From Oppiella nova (taxonomy: Eukaryota > Arthropoda > Arachnida > Sarcoptiformes > Oppiidae), in the NCBI GenBank assembly GCA_905397405.1, contig CAJPVJ010000315.1, positions 1 through 28,400 on the forward strand: DNA of 28,400 bases. The letters run 5' to 3'. Below the pieces are notes generated by a model. It made no database searches. It saw nothing but the letters and a program-made list of their open reading frames with translations, and was not told the origin of the DNA. Below, piece by piece: positions 1 to 11,612 of the stretch. Both the position numbers and the translations under genes were made by a program. Numbering within the stretch: position 1 is the first letter of the stretch; every line of letters begins with the position of its first letter.

Positions 1-2210
1 CCACTTTGGTGAGCACACTCTGGAACTCTCCCTGATGGCCGAACGCGTTCTTTCCCCAACCGCTCACAAAACATCGGTGGCCCGCGTACTGCTCGTGCGC
101 GTCGGCCAGACATACCGGTGCGATATGCGGTGAGTGTCTAAAATCGACGGGCGAGTCGAGTCTAATGAGTGCGATGTCGTTCAGTAGACTGCCCGCGAAG
201 AAGTCCGGGTGCACTATAATGTCGTCCACAAACTTCTCCACATATGGATAAAACTCGTCCTCCCGGTGAACATCCCATTCCCCGAGTCTTACTTTCAGGT
301 CTTGCGGGCTATATCTGAGAAATGAATGAGGATTAGTGATGAATGCAATAAATTTAAACATTTATTGAAGTATTACTTTTTGAGACAATGAGCCGCAGTT
401 ACGATGAAATTGGGAGCAATGAGAGCACCGCCGCAAACATAGAGACTGTCGGCCGGTCCCAACCTCTTAAGGATGGCCACCTGCCACGGGAACTCTCCAA
501 ACTCGGTGGAGCTCTCGTGGTATTGAAGATTCTGTACCCTTCCGTGAATTCCTACGGCATGTCTTTTGCCGCAAACACCATAACCACCGCCGCCTATACT
601 ATCAATAGAGTGAGCGGCGAACTGAGGCCTATGACCGGGATATACGGGCACTGGTTCTGGCCTTAAGGGCTGAATTGACGGATAATTATTGGGTTTAAGC
701 GGAACTGGTATTTGGGAACTGAAAGGACGGGTCGGTATGTTTGTATATTCTTGAATTGGATTCAATGGACTTAAAGGTTTCGGGGAGAAGTCATAACTCG
801 CTTGAACTACTTGAGAGGGGTAGGCTGTCAGCGGGTGAATTGAGGGTCGCTGTGGTTGAGTAGGAAAGTCATATTTATGCGGTCTCTGAGGTTTGATATA
901 ATCTTGAATTTGTTGAACATTTGGCTGATAAGGATTTGTAAATCTTTTGATAAAGTCGTTGTTATCGGGTATCTGGTAGTGACCGCCCGGATAGGGACCC
1001 ACTGGTGGTTGGAAATCAGGGATATCGAACTCAGGGATGGGATGCGCCCGACAACAGGTCCGCAAAACGCCACAACCCTCCGATCGCACGCCTAACATAC
1101 GGGCCAACACTTCATCCGCATATTGAGGGGCAGTCTATTTGAAAAGATTAATAAAATGATTTAAAATGTCATAACATAAAAATGCTTAGCCTTTATAATC
1201 TTACAATTATAATTTCACTATGTAATACACTAATAATTTACATAATTGTTTCGCAAATATATTTTCAGTTTATGAACTCATTTTAATGGAAGATTACATT
1301 TTAAGTTAATCAAGTTTTAGGGAAATGTATGAAACTTTAAAATTTTTTTATAACTTACATTATTATTAATATTATGCGAATATGACTGAGAAAATGACTG
1401 TTCATTAGCATTAGCCAAGAGATCGTCAGTACTTCGCTCATCGATGGGAAGGTACTGTTGGTATTGGTGTTGGTCCTGAGGTTTCGCTTGCTTTCGTGTG
1501 TTAGTGATACTGACGGGCGCCGGGAGTGTCAACTGGCTTATGATTGATTGTGCCGTTTGGATGTTCCCTGATTTGGAACCACCACTCTTGGCCTCAACTA
1601 AGTAACCATTTTTGCACATATAAAAGGGGACACAAACGCAGTCATCATTGGGATTGCCAATGGGAACCAAACTGTTGGGAATGTGTGACTCGTATCCCTG
1701 TTTCCTTCTTAACGGTTTGGCCCCAAAACTTGCTGTCAGACCTTGAAGTGCGGCCCCAATAAACCTCTGATCTTCGGCAGTGGGCACGTGTTTCTGGTTC
1801 TGGTTACTCGATGATGGCTTTGAATGGGTTTCAGGATTAGCATAGCGTTGGTAATCAAAGTAGTCGTCTTTAGTTGGCTTGTCTTCCGGATCGGAGTCGT
1901 GTTTGTCGTTATTGAAGCCCACGATTGGGATGAACCCTTTAATTGATAGCTCTTTGTCGTTGATGATTCTGGGCTCCCGTTCCCGATCACTAAAATCCAT
2001 TGATTTAGCACTTCTGCCGGAATATCCGAAATCAGTTTGGTTTAAGTCATCGGAAGTATTGTTTGCGTCGATTGTCATAAAGTCTTTGCTTTCAACAGTG
2101 GCTGAACTATTGTCTGCTGCAAAATCTGAGTCGAAAAACCAGGGCTGATCAGCACTGGTATGATGTAGACATTGAATGATGACCAAAATGGTCACACAAT
2201 TAATAAACAT
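1..2210 (-). CDS. CLIP-domain serine protease-like protein (PPAF2/CLIPA-like), 3' part missing
   Basis: Secreted arthropod CLIP-domain trypsin-like protein. Visible exons: 1359-2210, 377-1134 and 1-314, the last running off the window. The donors read GTAAGT and GTAATA, and all phases match. Residues 1-20 are a signal peptide. A CLIP domain has Cys at about 191, 193, 199, 305, 311 and 312, with an unusually long 105-residue loop between the third and fourth Cys. A proline/tyrosine-rich linker of about 150 residues follows, then the protease fold: FGEFPWQVAIL, CGGALI, catalytic His in TAAHC (about 533) and catalytic Asp in LLNDIALIRL, then SGWGKNAFG. The serine region lies outside the window, so activity cannot be judged; the likeness to the SPH at 13573-15769 suggests a pseudo-protease. 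Known relatives act in prophenoloxidase activation and clotting. Family certain, exact role inferred. Confidence 0.88.
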
Positions 2211-3942
2211 GGTTACAACTGGTAATTCACTGTTAATACACTGAAATGAAAGTCTTCAAAGTTTTGCGACCGTAATCTGAAAATAAATTAGAGATTTATG
2301 TCAAAACTTTCTGTTTTAATAAAAAGTATTTTACTTTCATTACAGATATTGTCAATTGTTTTGACAATTTTTGTAAAGAATTTTTCGCTTTTGAGAGTCA
2401 AAGCTGTGGAACAGAATATACACAAAAGTTTTAGAAATGGGAAGAATCGGGAAGTGTTTACTTCACTCATGTATTCACAGCTCTTATTGTACTTTTCGAC
2501 AGAAATATGAAAGTTATTAAATTTATTAGCACTAATTAATAATTATTTGCAAATTACTTTTATTTATTATAAGTCTAATAATAAAACTATTGGCGTGAAA
2601 ATTGTCAATATAATCAATAAGTGTTATATTTATATTCTCACTAATATTCTATTGATTATTAAGGATTTACTATAAAAATTCATATAAAAATAGAGTTTGA
2701 CTTACTTTTGATACTTAAATTGAGTGTTGAACTCAAACAATAATGTTTTTAAAAATTTTTATATATAAGTTGTGCATCGGATTAAAGAACTGGTGGCTCT
2801 TAGTGTGATATCTGTGGGAATATAAGTTTATATACCGGTGCTAAAGTGCCAGAACCAATGCTATTGTCAAAAAGCAGGTCAACACAAAAAACCAATCGTT
2901 TAATGAACTTCTGGTTTATATAATGTTAGAAAACATTTAAAGCGAAAAGTTCTCCGAACGGGAAAATCCAAACTATTTTCACTTTAACTACTTATACGGC
3001 TGTTAAAGAACTTCAATGAAACCAAATGCAAGATTTATTATCTTTTTTAGTCCATTTCATCGGAATTAAAGATATATATAAATATTTACTCAACACTATG
3101 ATAATGCATTGTTAGAAAGTGTTAACAGTTATATGAATTTCATACTACAAAAGTATTTTATGAGTGACTAGTTTAATATAATATGTTTTAAGTTTTAACT
3201 TAAAGTTTAGACTTATTGTTTTAAAAGTGGTTAAAAGTTAGAAAATAGATTCTCATGTGTTTTCTAGTTTAAGAGTATTTACTATCGGTTTGAATCTCGT
3301 AGACAACATCCGTTTATAAATTCATTTTCTATTTGAAATGAAAGTTTGAAAATGAATTGCAGTGAAAATTAGTAAGAAATCGAAACGAAAACTTGAGGCT
3401 AAAATGTGTTTACAAGTTATCATCGGTTTGTTTGGAAAACTTTTTTTTCAGATCTAAACACTAATTCAAAGCCATAATTATCTCATGAATTGTAAGCTAT
3501 ATTTGGAGCCTACGATTAGACCTGAAATTGGAGTGATTTTCAAGTTTAAGACAAATCCGGTTGAGTTTCACCTACTTTTTCAAGTCATATATTATAAAAC
3601 AGTTATGCATTAGGAGTGCAATACTAAACTCCACTCCAATCTAGAGCTGTGACCCACATATGAATTGCAGGGAAAGCCAGACATCAATGCAATTCTTAAT
3701 TTGTTTGATGCGTGAAATTGCAGCACAAAATTAGTGACAAATAACAACAATTTTTATTTAATTTTTTTCATCATAAAATCATCGATTGAAACAACACACA
3801 AAAATAATTAGAATTTAATAATAGCTTATATAATGTAATCCATTTTCAATTAAAATACCAGTATCATAATTCTATGTAATGTTATCATAAAAATACAGTA
3901 TATATGGTATACAAAGTATTGTAAATGATTTATATAAAATTA
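2211..3942. other. Intergenic spacer, AT-rich
   Basis: Upstream side of the CLIP protease gene at 1-2210 and downstream side of ERCC6. I see no coding exon, RNA gene or mobile element. Short ORFs near 2288-2510 are AT-rich chance frames without homology that I recognise. It should hold the promoter and 5' UTR of the protease gene and the 3' UTR of ERCC6, but neither boundary can be fixed from the sequence. Confidence 0.6.
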
Positions 3943-6900
3943 TTATCTGAATTCTGGTTTGAGTTTCCAAACGCCCACCCCTTCCGATGTCCGGTAGAAT
4001 TGGCACAACTGGTAGAGCATCGACTTGAAGATCGCGCTCTGATTTGGCGGCAGTTTGTCTTTAAACGCTTCCAACAGCTCGTGAGTAGTCGATTCCAAAC
4101 GCCCACCCCTTCCGATGTCCGGTAGAATTGGCACAACTGGTAGAGCATCGACTTGAAGATCGCGCTCTGATTTGGCGGCAGTTTGTCTTTAAACGCTTCC
4201 AACAGCTCGTGAGTAGTCGTCTCACCGCTGTTGCCGACACTACTCTTACACTGAAATGCAATATAATGTCTAATATCAGACAAAAGTGTCTCGTATTCGG
4301 GATTCAGAGCCATTCTATGCGTATCACTGCTATTGTCTTCGGTGTCGGAGCCGTTGTCTTCGGCCTCAAACTTATTTCGAGCTTTAATTTCGTTAATCAG
4401 AGACCGGCTGTTGAGAGCACTCTCGCTATTGTCACTTAATTTCCTCTTTTGTCCGAATTTGGTGCCGAACTTAAGACCAGATAAGGGATTAGCTGTCGAC
4501 CGACCGCTGAGACACATCTCTCGCGACTTCTTGAGTGCAGTAATCGCTTGTTTGGCGACAGTCTCGGCCTCTCGTTCGGCGATCGCGAAGTCGGGCGCCG
4601 ACGGGTTCTCAATGACGTATTCCAAACGCCCACCCCTTCCGATGTCCGGTAGAATTGGCACAACTGGTAGAGCATCGACTTGAAGATCGCGCTCTGATTT
4701 GGCGGCAGTTTGTCTTTAAACGCTTCCAACAGCTCGTGAGTAGTCGCCTCACCGCTGTTGCCGACACTACTCTTACACTGAAATGCAATATAATGTCTAA
4801 TATCAGACAAAAGTGTCTCGTATTCGGGATTCAGAGTCATTCTCTGCGTATCACTGCTATTGTCTTCGGTGTCGGAGGCGTTGTCTTCGGTCTCAAACTT
4901 ATTTCGAGCTTTAATTTCGTTAATCAGAGACCGGCTGTTGAGAGTACTCTCGCTATTGTCACTTAATTTCCTCTTTTGCCCGAATTTGGTGCCGAACTTA
5001 AGACCAGATAAGGGATTGGCTGTCGACCGACCGCTGAGACACATCTCTCGCGACTTCTTGAGTGCAGTAATCGCTTGTTTGGCGACAGTCTCGGCCTCTC
5101 GTTCGGCGATCGCGAAGTCGGGCGCCGACGGGTTCTCAATGACGTCGTGCTGGAGAGCGCTCTGAACTTTGGATCTCTTGAACAGCTTCTTCAGCACATA
5201 TTCGTCCTCCGCTTTCGACTGCTTCTCATTATTCTTATCCTTAAATATCTCCTGTTTTGCTAAATATTTAATACGTTTTCCTTCGAATTTCGTGCCTTTC
5301 TTCTCCTTTTTATTTCTCACTTTTGTATCACTTCTGGGAATCGACACACTTTTCGACACAATTGTCTTATCACTAGTTTTCTCACTAACTCTACTGCAGT
5401 GAGCGCTCGAATCGATAGCACTGTTAGTATTGTCATCTTTTTTGGCAAACTTCTCGGCAATCATTTTACTCAACAGTTTAGCTCTTTCTCGCAATTCCCG
5501 CACCTTTTCGGCAGAAAGTTCTGACTTATTATTACTCTTATTATCACTATTTGGCGGCGAATTCGACGCCTTTTTCAATCTCTTGGCGTTTGGGTTGACT
5601 CGGACTTCGGAGTCGGTGCCGGCGAACACGGCGTCCGACTCCGTAGTCCTTGAGTCGGAGCCCAACGAAAACAATTCATACAAATCGTTGGTTTTGAAGA
5701 ATCGTCTCTGTTTGGGGTCTTTCAACACCCGATTAGTTAAGTATTGCTTAAATATCTGGCGCTGATATATCTTCTCCTCAACGGTTCCAGAGGACAGTAA
5801 CCGGTAGATCGTGACCGACCTGTTCTGACCGATACGCCAACACCGCTCTCTGGCCTGCATATCAGTGCTGGGATTCCAGTCGGGGTCGTAGATCAGCACC
5901 CGGTTAGCGCCCGTAAGGTTCACACCGATGCCACCCACGCGTGTGGTCAATAGGAACACAAATATATTCGGATCCTTTATGTTTCCACCAATCAATTGTC
6001 AGATATATATATCTCGTAAACACTATTCATAATCAACACAAACCTCATTGAATTGCTTAATGAGCGGTTGCCTCGACTGGACGGACGTCGAGCCGTCCAT
6101 CAATAAGTAGCTATAATTCCTGTGCCTTAGAAAGTGTTCGAGAATTTTGATCATCTGTTGACACAAATCACACAAATTACTAGACATTTGGATAATCGCC
6201 GAGAAATTGACAAATCATTGCATTACTTGTCGACTTTGAGTGAACACCAGAACCTTATGGCTCTGTTTGTGCCAAATCCTGAGCAAGACGTCCACGACTC
6301 GCAACTTCCCGGACCTCTTATAATAGCCGGAGTCGTCTCTCAATAGGTTGAGTTCGGACGCGTTCTTATCAAAGAGGTTCGGGTGGTTACAGATTTTGCG
6401 CAAATTTATTAGACCCACAAATATCTGTGCGCTGCCTTTCATGATGTCTTTAACGGCCGCCGACTCGATGTACGTCTTGTAGAGGTCTCGCTGTTCATCC
6501 GTGAGTTTGCAGAACAAGACCTGTTCGTTCTTCGCCGGAAGCGTTAGACAACTGTTCACTTCGAGTTTGGTTCGTCGCAACAGAAACGGCTGAATCGTGT
6601 CCTTCAATATGGTCGCCATCTTGTAGGCCACTTGGATCTGGTGTCCAATGTATTTGGTTTACGATTCAGTGCTCGTTTCAAATTGGTTTATCAATTGAGT
6701 GGATATACGGTATATACCTGGACTTGAGTAGCGTTGGCATACCCTCCCATTGTGATGGGAATGGAGAAGTGCTCCATAAACACTGGCAGTGTTCCCAACT
6801 TTCCCGGGTATATGAAGTCAAACAGTGACCACAACTCTCGCAGATTGTTCTGAATGGGAGAACCCGATAGTATGATCCGATGGGGAGTGGCGAACAGTTT

Positions 6901-8396
6901 GCACGTGTGGGTCACCTGAATAACCGGACACATGTCATATCAATGTAATTTATATGATTTCATAGTAATGTTATTCAGGATCCTATCAAATGAATAATAC
7001 CGTCACATACCTGTGCCTCTGGGTTACGAATCTTATGGCCCTCATCGAGGATAACGTAATGCCAGTCGTGTTTCAACAGTAACTTCTGATGACTACACAC
7101 TCCGGAGTACGAAGCGATAAGAATACCATTGGATCTGTTGATGGCTCTGATGAGTGTATCCTTTTTGCCGGAATGACTGCCTGTTTGGTGAAGAATAGCC
7201 ACTCGGAAATAGGGCCACCATTTATGGAACTCCGCGACCCATTGGTGCATAACAGTGGCCGGACAGACAAGTATCACTGGTCCTAAAGTATTGTATGAAT
7301 CTCTAAAGTCGTGGAATCGACTACAGCTGAGACCGCAGAGGAATGCAATCAATTGAATGGTCTTTCCTAAGCCCATCTCATCGCCGACAATCCCTCCGCA
7401 ACCGTTGCCATGCAGTTCCCACAGCCACTGAACACCCGTTTGCTGGTATGGGTAGAGTTGATCCCACACTCGCTTCGGTACTTTGAATCCTTTGTCGAGT
7501 TTTACCATTTCGTCCAAATTTTGAATTTCTGTGCCGTCCGGACGTATGTTATCATGTCTTTCAATGAGTCGCTGCTCCTTATACTCTCTGAAAAGTAAAT
7601 TCAAATTCAAATCAATTGTCTCATCAGTTCCAATGGTGTCTGAAGTCAAGACTCACTGAATTCGCTTTTGAAAGCACTTGTCGTTCCCGTCGTCGACCAC
7701 TCGCTCCTTAACCACACATTTCTTACGTCTCTCTTCTTTGGGTTTGGATTTTCTCGCTTTTCGGACAACATTTCCCTCCAATTCCTCCTCAGAATTCTCT
7801 TCATATTCAATCTGATCATCACTTTCGTAGTCATCGCGCGACGGCTTCCACTCATCGCACTCTTCGTCGTCGTCTTCGTCCACAACTTCATCGTCCATAT
7901 GATTATCATTAGCGTCCGAATCACTCAATTGGTCCACCGTTTCAGTCGTCACGGGAATCGCTGGTCTTTTATGGCAGTAATTATCACTAAATTCATCGCT
8001 TGATTCGTCCGTAAAATCTTTGGGTTCGCTCTTAATGTCTAAACGCGCGGAACAGTTCCCATCGGATGAGTCCACGCGTGCGGACACGTGAGGAAGACTC
8101 TGATGACCAGAAGTGGATGCAGTGGTGGAAGGCGTGTGTTGGACCCGTTGGTGGTCGAGGGCTCTGTCCACCTGAAGCATCACATTCTCCTCATAGACTC
8201 TTTGGTCGAAAGCAGTGATCCCTAAACCCAAGAGCTCGGAGTCCTGTTCCTCCACTTCCAGCGACGGAATGGCATTCAAATCGATGCATATCTTCGCAAA
8301 CTTCTGGCTCTTCTTCGGCTTACTGTCCGCCTCGGCGTTTGCCATCTCTTTCTCGTCCTCATCGCCACTCATGATCTCCTCCTTGGGTTCAATCAT
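3943..8396 (-). CDS. ERCC6: DNA excision repair protein ERCC6 (CSB), SNF2-family ATPase, scrambled 3' end
   Basis: Cockayne syndrome B orthologue, the nuclear SNF2 ATPase that recognises stalled RNA polymerase II in transcription-coupled repair. Exons: 7657-8396, 7011-7587, 6718-6915, 6227-6637, 6044-6154 and 5974 onward; every junction is in phase. Motifs: N-terminal [10 protein letters not shown], acidic linker, GFKVP, motif [26 protein letters not shown] box, [45 protein letters not shown]. The C-terminal winged-helix region ends [13 protein letters not shown], like vertebrate CSB (EGIWKLKPEYC). As assembled, exon 6 passes 4620 out of frame and stops at 4436, because the last 527-bp and 127-bp blocks are duplicated. 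Joining position 4620 directly to 3964 restores the native end at 3943 and gives about 1137 residues (human about 1490). Start at 8396 is the first ATG of the open frame; an upstream 5' exon is possible. Confidence 0.95.
3965..4219. repeat. 127-bp block in direct tandem copies, period 128, in ERCC6 3' end
   Basis: Positions 3965-4091 and 4093-4219 are identical over 127 bases and separated by one base. The same block recurs at 4620-4746. The block encodes the last part of the ERCC6 C-terminal domain. Only the leftmost copy is followed by the native tail and stop codon. The perfect identity and the period of 128 match two other places in this window, which suggests an assembly overlap left unmerged. 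Confidence 0.95.
4093..5145. repeat. 527-bp tandem duplication with eight substitutions in ERCC6 last exon
   Basis: Positions 4093-4618 and 4620-5145 align at period 527. The first 127 bases of each unit are identical. The other 400 bases differ at eight sites, six of which change an amino acid (Ala/Thr three times, plus Gly/Ala, His/Gln and Thr/Ala exchanges). 527 is not a multiple of three, so the second unit is read out of frame. Two haplotypes of the same exon placed in series explain this best. Confidence 0.9.
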
Positions 8397-9039
8397 ATCC
8401 GCGTCTTTCACGACACGATTGACGGACAGAAAGCCAGGACTCGTGTCAGCGAAACATAATTCAACGAAATGTGTGAATAATTTGGGAAACAATTGATTGA
8501 ATGCAAGGAAAGTGTGTTTCAAAAACTCGTCGAATATAATGAATACGTTTTCACAACAAATGTCGAAAAGATTGCATTCATTTCGTCAACACATGAATGA
8601 AAAGTGTTGTGAAATGCACTCAAAAAGCACACGAAATTCAGTGGATATTACTGTTATGTGTGAAATGCAAGCAAATAGTTGTGCGAGTATTTGATTAGAC
8701 CATTAAATTATGCCATAAATAGACTGTTTTTAAAGTTATTTATAAGTTTTTAATTAACTTATAATTAATTGTAATTTAATTAAACATTTGCAAAGATGTG
8801 TGAGTGGGGGGCACAGGGGGGCGACATTTGGGACATACACTTGACGTATACTATAGACGTGTTTAATGAATGACTGATTGTTTTGAAAACAAACACAAAA
8901 AACGGATTAATTGTCTCAATGTTTGCCATCGTTTTGACAGACAATCTATGATTTAGCGATTGGTTTGCCATTGAATTGGTTGCAGAGGTTTGAAGACTAT
9001 ATGAAATCCTATTGAAGTGACGGGAAGAGTGGTATACCA
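8397..9039. promoter_or_regulatory. Divergent intergenic region between ERCC6 and POLDIP3
   Basis: About 640 bp separate the ERCC6 start (minus strand) and the POLDIP3 start (plus strand), so the two head-to-head genes probably share a promoter region and 5' UTRs. The ERCC6 frame stays open without an ATG up to about 8522. The AT-rich core at about 8700-8790 holds repeated TTAATTA-type words. I see no clear TATA box that I would assign to either gene. Confidence 0.45.
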
Positions 9040-10242
9040 ATGGACGCGAGACAACGCCTGAACCAATTGAGACGATTGCCGACGAAGAGGAATAGAAACG
9101 CGGGACCTGTTGGCCGACCAGTGAGTGATTTGCGGCAAATGATCACTCGTAAGCCCATCGGTGGTAACAGGTTTGGGAGCAACAACACCAACAACAAGAC
9201 TGGCAGACGGTTAGCGATCACCGCAACGGGTATCACAACTGCGAGACAACGACAGCCGCAGAGACTGCAGACCCAGAAGAGGGTGTCTTTGGATAACGAC
9301 CAGAGGATGCCAATAGTTTCGGTGAATTTGTCGCAAATCAGAGACAATTCGCGGCTGAAGTTGACTCCAAAGCCATTCGTCAAAGACGTGATAAGAGAGA
9401 AACATAAGAGGACTAGAAATGAGCCCAAAAGGCAGAGACAGACAATTGTCTCGTCCACTCAACCCATTATTATTCCTCAGGTTTAGTCATTCAGACAATT
9501 ATTGACAATTGAATTGAATATAAATTCATAACAAATACTATATATCTATGGAACAGATGGTGCAGATGTTGCCGCAGACATCGACGGCTGCTTATGGCAT
9601 GCCTTCCTCGTCAGCCGTCACCCCAAAGCCCTACTTAACGGACGACTCGAAGAGCACGGTTTTGGTGTCAAACCTGAACCCAACCATCACTTTGGATGAC
9701 ATGAAAGTAAGCCATTCGTGACACTAAGCCATACCATACGGTACTAAGACTTGATGATCATATCAGGAACTGTTTGGTGAGATCGGACAACTGGTTCGCA
9801 TCACTCGTGTGAACAGTTCAATGGTATTCATCGTATTCGAGGACCCAATCAATGCTAAGACCGCGTGTCAGACCTATCACAACAGACTCTTAGACGGACT
9901 TCCCATGAGTTGTAATATACTGTCCAATTCGGTCAACGAGTTTGAACTCGACTCACACCCAACCCCTCGCACCACACATTACCGTAGAGACGATTCCGGA
10001 CTATTAGCCTCAGACTCTTAGACGGACTTCCCATGAGTTGTAATATACTGTCCAATTCGGTCAACGAGTTTGAACTCGACTCACACCCAACCCCTCGCAC
10101 CACACATTACCGTAGAGACGATTCCGGACTATTAGCCTCACAATTGAGACAAATCAATGACAGCCAATCCATCAGTTATAGGCCCACTGCCCAGACATTC
10201 ATAAACAGCCGGCGCCCGAACCGATCAAACTTCAGATTCTAA
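9040..10242 (+). CDS. POLDIP3: POLDIP3/SKAR-like RRM protein, frame broken by a 128-bp duplication
   Basis: Likely orthologue of polymerase delta-interacting protein 3 (SKAR), an exon-junction-associated adaptor in mRNA export and S6K1-linked translation. Exons: 9040-9480, 9557-9706 and 9767 onward. The basic N-terminal part carries the family's DAR(Q/E)(R/K)L motif (DARQRL) at the very start. The single RRM runs over the last two exons: TVLVSNLNPTITLDDMKELF, then NRLLDGLPMSCNIL, close to vertebrate SKAR NRCLDGQPMKCNL. As assembled, the protein stops at 10021 (SGLLASDS). Deleting one of the two 128-bp copies at 9883-10138 restores the frame to a stop at 10242 and gives 312 residues, similar in domain order but shorter than human (about 420). 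The first intron has a weak donor, CAG|GTTTAG. Family call is firm; the short C-terminal tail is not conserved that I can see. Confidence 0.82.
9883..10140. repeat. Perfect 128-bp tandem duplication in POLDIP3 exon 3
   Basis: Copy one is 9883-10010 and copy two is 10011-10138, with two further matching bases. No mismatch was found. The repeat covers the end of the RRM and the start of the tail. 128 is not a multiple of three, so copy one runs into TAG at 10019-10021, while copy two carries the natural continuation. The unit has no AG|GT word that would let splicing remove exactly one copy. Confidence 0.96.
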
Positions 10243-10328
10243 ACCCACCACCCATTGATAATTCAGATATTTTGTAAATTAAGTTAATCTAATATCCATT
10301 GAATTGTTTTATGCATTAAAATAATGAT

Positions 10329-10344
10329 TTTATTCGTAAATAAA
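10329..10344. terminator. Facing poly(A) signals of the convergent POLDIP3 and RAB40 genes
   Basis: TTTATT at 10329-10334 is AATAAA on the minus strand, about 100 bp past the RAB40 stop. AATAAA at 10339-10344 is about 100 bp past the POLDIP3 stop on the plus strand. The two hexamers form an inverted pair four bases apart, so the two convergent 3' UTRs should overlap by a few tens of bases. Confidence 0.6.
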
Positions 10345-10431
10345 TGAGGATTTTTTGAAATATAATAATTAAATGTATATATAATTGAGAAAATGAGTAA
10401 ACATTTGAGACAATGGGGTTGTGATCGTAGA

Positions 10432-11612
10432 CTAGGATATCGTACAGAACCTGTTGTTGCGATCATTACCGCTATTATGACTCCTTCTGCGGCTACTATT
10501 GGGTGTATTAGTGGCGGCAGCGCCGGTGTTGTAGGCGATAGACGTCGAAGACATCGCTTTCGTCAGGTTATCACAAGAGAAGAACGCTTTGGCTTTCTTT
10601 GCGATTGTCTTCTTTTCTTTCGGTGATCTGTACTGATGTCTGGACGGCCGCCACGACAGCGTGTAGTTCGGCAGCGATGAGAACGATATGAGACACGACT
10701 TGAGTGTTTTCGGGAGCGGCAGGCGTTCAATGCTGTAGACCGTAGTCCGCGCGACGATCGCACGACAGCACAGCTCTTGTAGTGACAGAACTGTGTGATC
10801 AACGAAATGGCAATTAGTTTCCACTCAAACCGTGGTATAGATTAAGACAAACCCGTATTCATTCTCATCAGGTTCTCCATCCCATTGCGCTGTAAAGCCA
10901 TTCGCGATAACTGTCCCGAAAATACACATCAATTATATGATTAGTTTGACGACAAATGTGTGTCCGATTGGAGGCATACCTCAGCGCAAGACTCTCTGAT
11001 GTTGTAATTACAGAGAGGACTGACTTCGAAGAAAGTCATACTGTGTTTGTGAGCATACGTTTGGGCCGTATATTCGCTGACCTGTCGCCTGAACGCCAGA
11101 TGCAAGCGATTGCCGACCAGTATTTTAGGCACTCCTGGGATGTGCTGTCAAACGAAACACACAAATAGACAACAATTAGACATTTCATAGTCAACGCCAC
11201 ACATGACCGCCTCCTCGACGGCCACTACCTCTTCGATCTGATGGAGCCATCGGTCGAGACCGGCGAACGACCACTTGTTGGTGATATCGTACACCAGAAT
11301 CACTCCCTGCGCTCCTCGCGAGTAGGACCTGAAGATGGTCTCAAACCTTCCCTGTCCTGAGGTGTCCCACACCTGAAGGCGCACTCGTTTGCCGTCCAGA
11401 AGGATGTTTGTGGTCTTATAGCCCACTCCAGGGCACCGGCCGAAGGCGGGCTCGTCGGACGAGTTGTCTTCATCCAAGTTGTTCAGTATCTCATCCTTTC
11501 CGACGTCCGAATCGCCCACTAATAGGAATTTCAGGACATAGTCGTAGCTCTTGGCGGCCGCCATCATGTGTGCCATCATCTGAGCGTCACTCGCGGCCAC
11601 AAACGAGTCCAT
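10432..11612 (-). CDS. RAB40: RAB40 GTPase with SOCS box
   Basis: Rab40-family small GTPase, the substrate-receptor subunit of a CUL5-elongin B/C ubiquitin ligase at membranes. Exons: 11229-11612, 10980-11144, 10853-10910 and 10432-10790, with clean GT-AG borders and matching phases; 321 residues. G1 is GDSDVGK. The switch II motif is [19 protein letters not shown], with the DTSGQGR spelling typical of Rab40 instead of DTAGQE. The guanine-specificity motif is replaced by [13 protein letters not shown], as in other Rab40 proteins. [10 protein letters not shown] follows. The SOCS box begins [13 protein letters not shown] and continues LPLPKTLKS. The protein ends CTIS, a CAAX-type prenylation signal (human CKIS). 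Compared with vertebrates there is a longer N-terminus (about 20 extra residues with a Met/Ala-rich stretch) and a longer Ser/Asn/Arg-rich linker before the CAAX box. It is convergent with POLDIP3, 190 bp apart. Confidence 0.95.

Noticed and set aside
388-666. Plus-strand ORF opposite the CLIP protease exon
   Set aside because: Antisense to a well-supported exon, with no motif of its own.
3965-5145. Real recent tandem duplications creating a new ERCC6 C-terminus
   Set aside because: The same 128-bp period at two other unrelated loci and the in-frame repair on collapsing copies make an assembly cause more likely; kept only as an alternative.
7668-8003. Plus-strand hydrophobic ORF resembling a membrane protein
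   Set aside because: It is the complement of the acidic ERCC6 linker (Asp/Glu codons read as Val/Phe/Ile), so the hydrophobicity is an artefact.
9767-10242. Splicing out one of the two POLDIP3 copies as an intron
   Set aside because: Exact removal would need an AG|GT word within the unit, and none is present.
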